Shown: positions 12,665 through 12,683 of the stretch, piece by piece
Position numbering within the stretch: the first letter of the stretch is position 1
Layout: every line of letters begins with the position of its first letter
NCBI GenBank assembly: GCA_021159125.1
Contig: JAGGSL010000160.1
Span: forward strand, 1 to 12,683
Source: Thermoplasmata archaeon
Lineage (GTDB): Archaea > Thermoplasmatota > E2 > UBA202 > DSCA01
Length of the DNA stretch: 12,683 nucleotides
Reading direction: 5' to 3'
The notes under the pieces: generated by a model
What the model was told of the DNA's origin: nothing
The model's input: the letters and a program-made list of their open reading frames with translations, nothing else
The model's database searches: none
Position numbers and translations under genes: made by a program

Positions 12665-12683
12665 TTTATGTGATTTTTTGCTG

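Noticed and set aside
1..12683. CRISPR array, insertion sequence, phage or integrase genes
   Set aside because: No spaced direct repeats, transposase motifs or terminal inverted repeats were seen anywhere in the window.

Overview
The window looks archaeal, most likely an anaerobic euryarchaeon; a Thermoplasmatota-type lineage is possible, but the sequence alone does not settle this. The evidence is as follows. GMP synthase is split, with a stand-alone glutaminase subunit. Both tRNA genes lack an encoded CCA. TATA boxes sit about 22-35 nt upstream of many start codons, as for leaderless mRNAs. Genes inside operons carry GGTGA/GAGG ribosome sites instead. Several families are mainly archaeal (biotin-synthase-like and COG2108-like radical SAM proteins, DUF89 with an N-terminal CxxC). 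The density of Fe-S and radical SAM proteins argues for an anaerobe.

Region 1-2850 is all on the minus strand. It holds the first 37 codons of a secreted protein cut by the window edge, a biotin-synthase-like radical SAM protein that overlaps the GMP synthase glutaminase gene by ATGA, tRNA-Leu(UAG), and a two-repeat Lrp/AsnC-like winged-helix regulator. The regulator is divergent from a second radical SAM gene (3029-4087, plus strand). The spacer between them carries two 8-bp-arm inverted repeats, one of them centred on the probable TATA box of the radical SAM gene.

Region 4100-7000 holds housekeeping and small genes: a one-TM protein with an exported, sequon-rich domain, a small convergent conserved protein, tRNA-Asn(GUU) with a T-run terminator, a SatP/YaaH-type acetate transporter, a thioredoxin (active site WCAPC) and a divergent DUF89/ARMT1-like metal phosphatase.

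Region 7038-12683 (minus strand) is a compact three-gene redox operon: a NuoE/HydC-like [2Fe-2S] subunit, a NuoF/HydB-like NADH/FMN subunit, and a 979-residue fusion of a [2Fe-2S] domain, a GltD/NfnL-like FAD/NAD(P)H domain, 4Fe-4S domains and a shortened NuoG/FdhF-like tail. The reading frames overlap or nearly touch. There is no hydrogenase or complete formate dehydrogenase catalytic domain in the window. The composition best fits a flavin-based NAD(H)/NADP(H)/ferredoxin transhydrogenase of the HydBC-related (Bfu/Sporomusa-type Nfn) kind. In the fusion protein one of the two usual NuoG-type 4Fe-4S clusters appears to have lost all four of its ligands while the other is kept. Directly upstream of the operon lies what reads as a decayed second copy of the nuoE-like gene.
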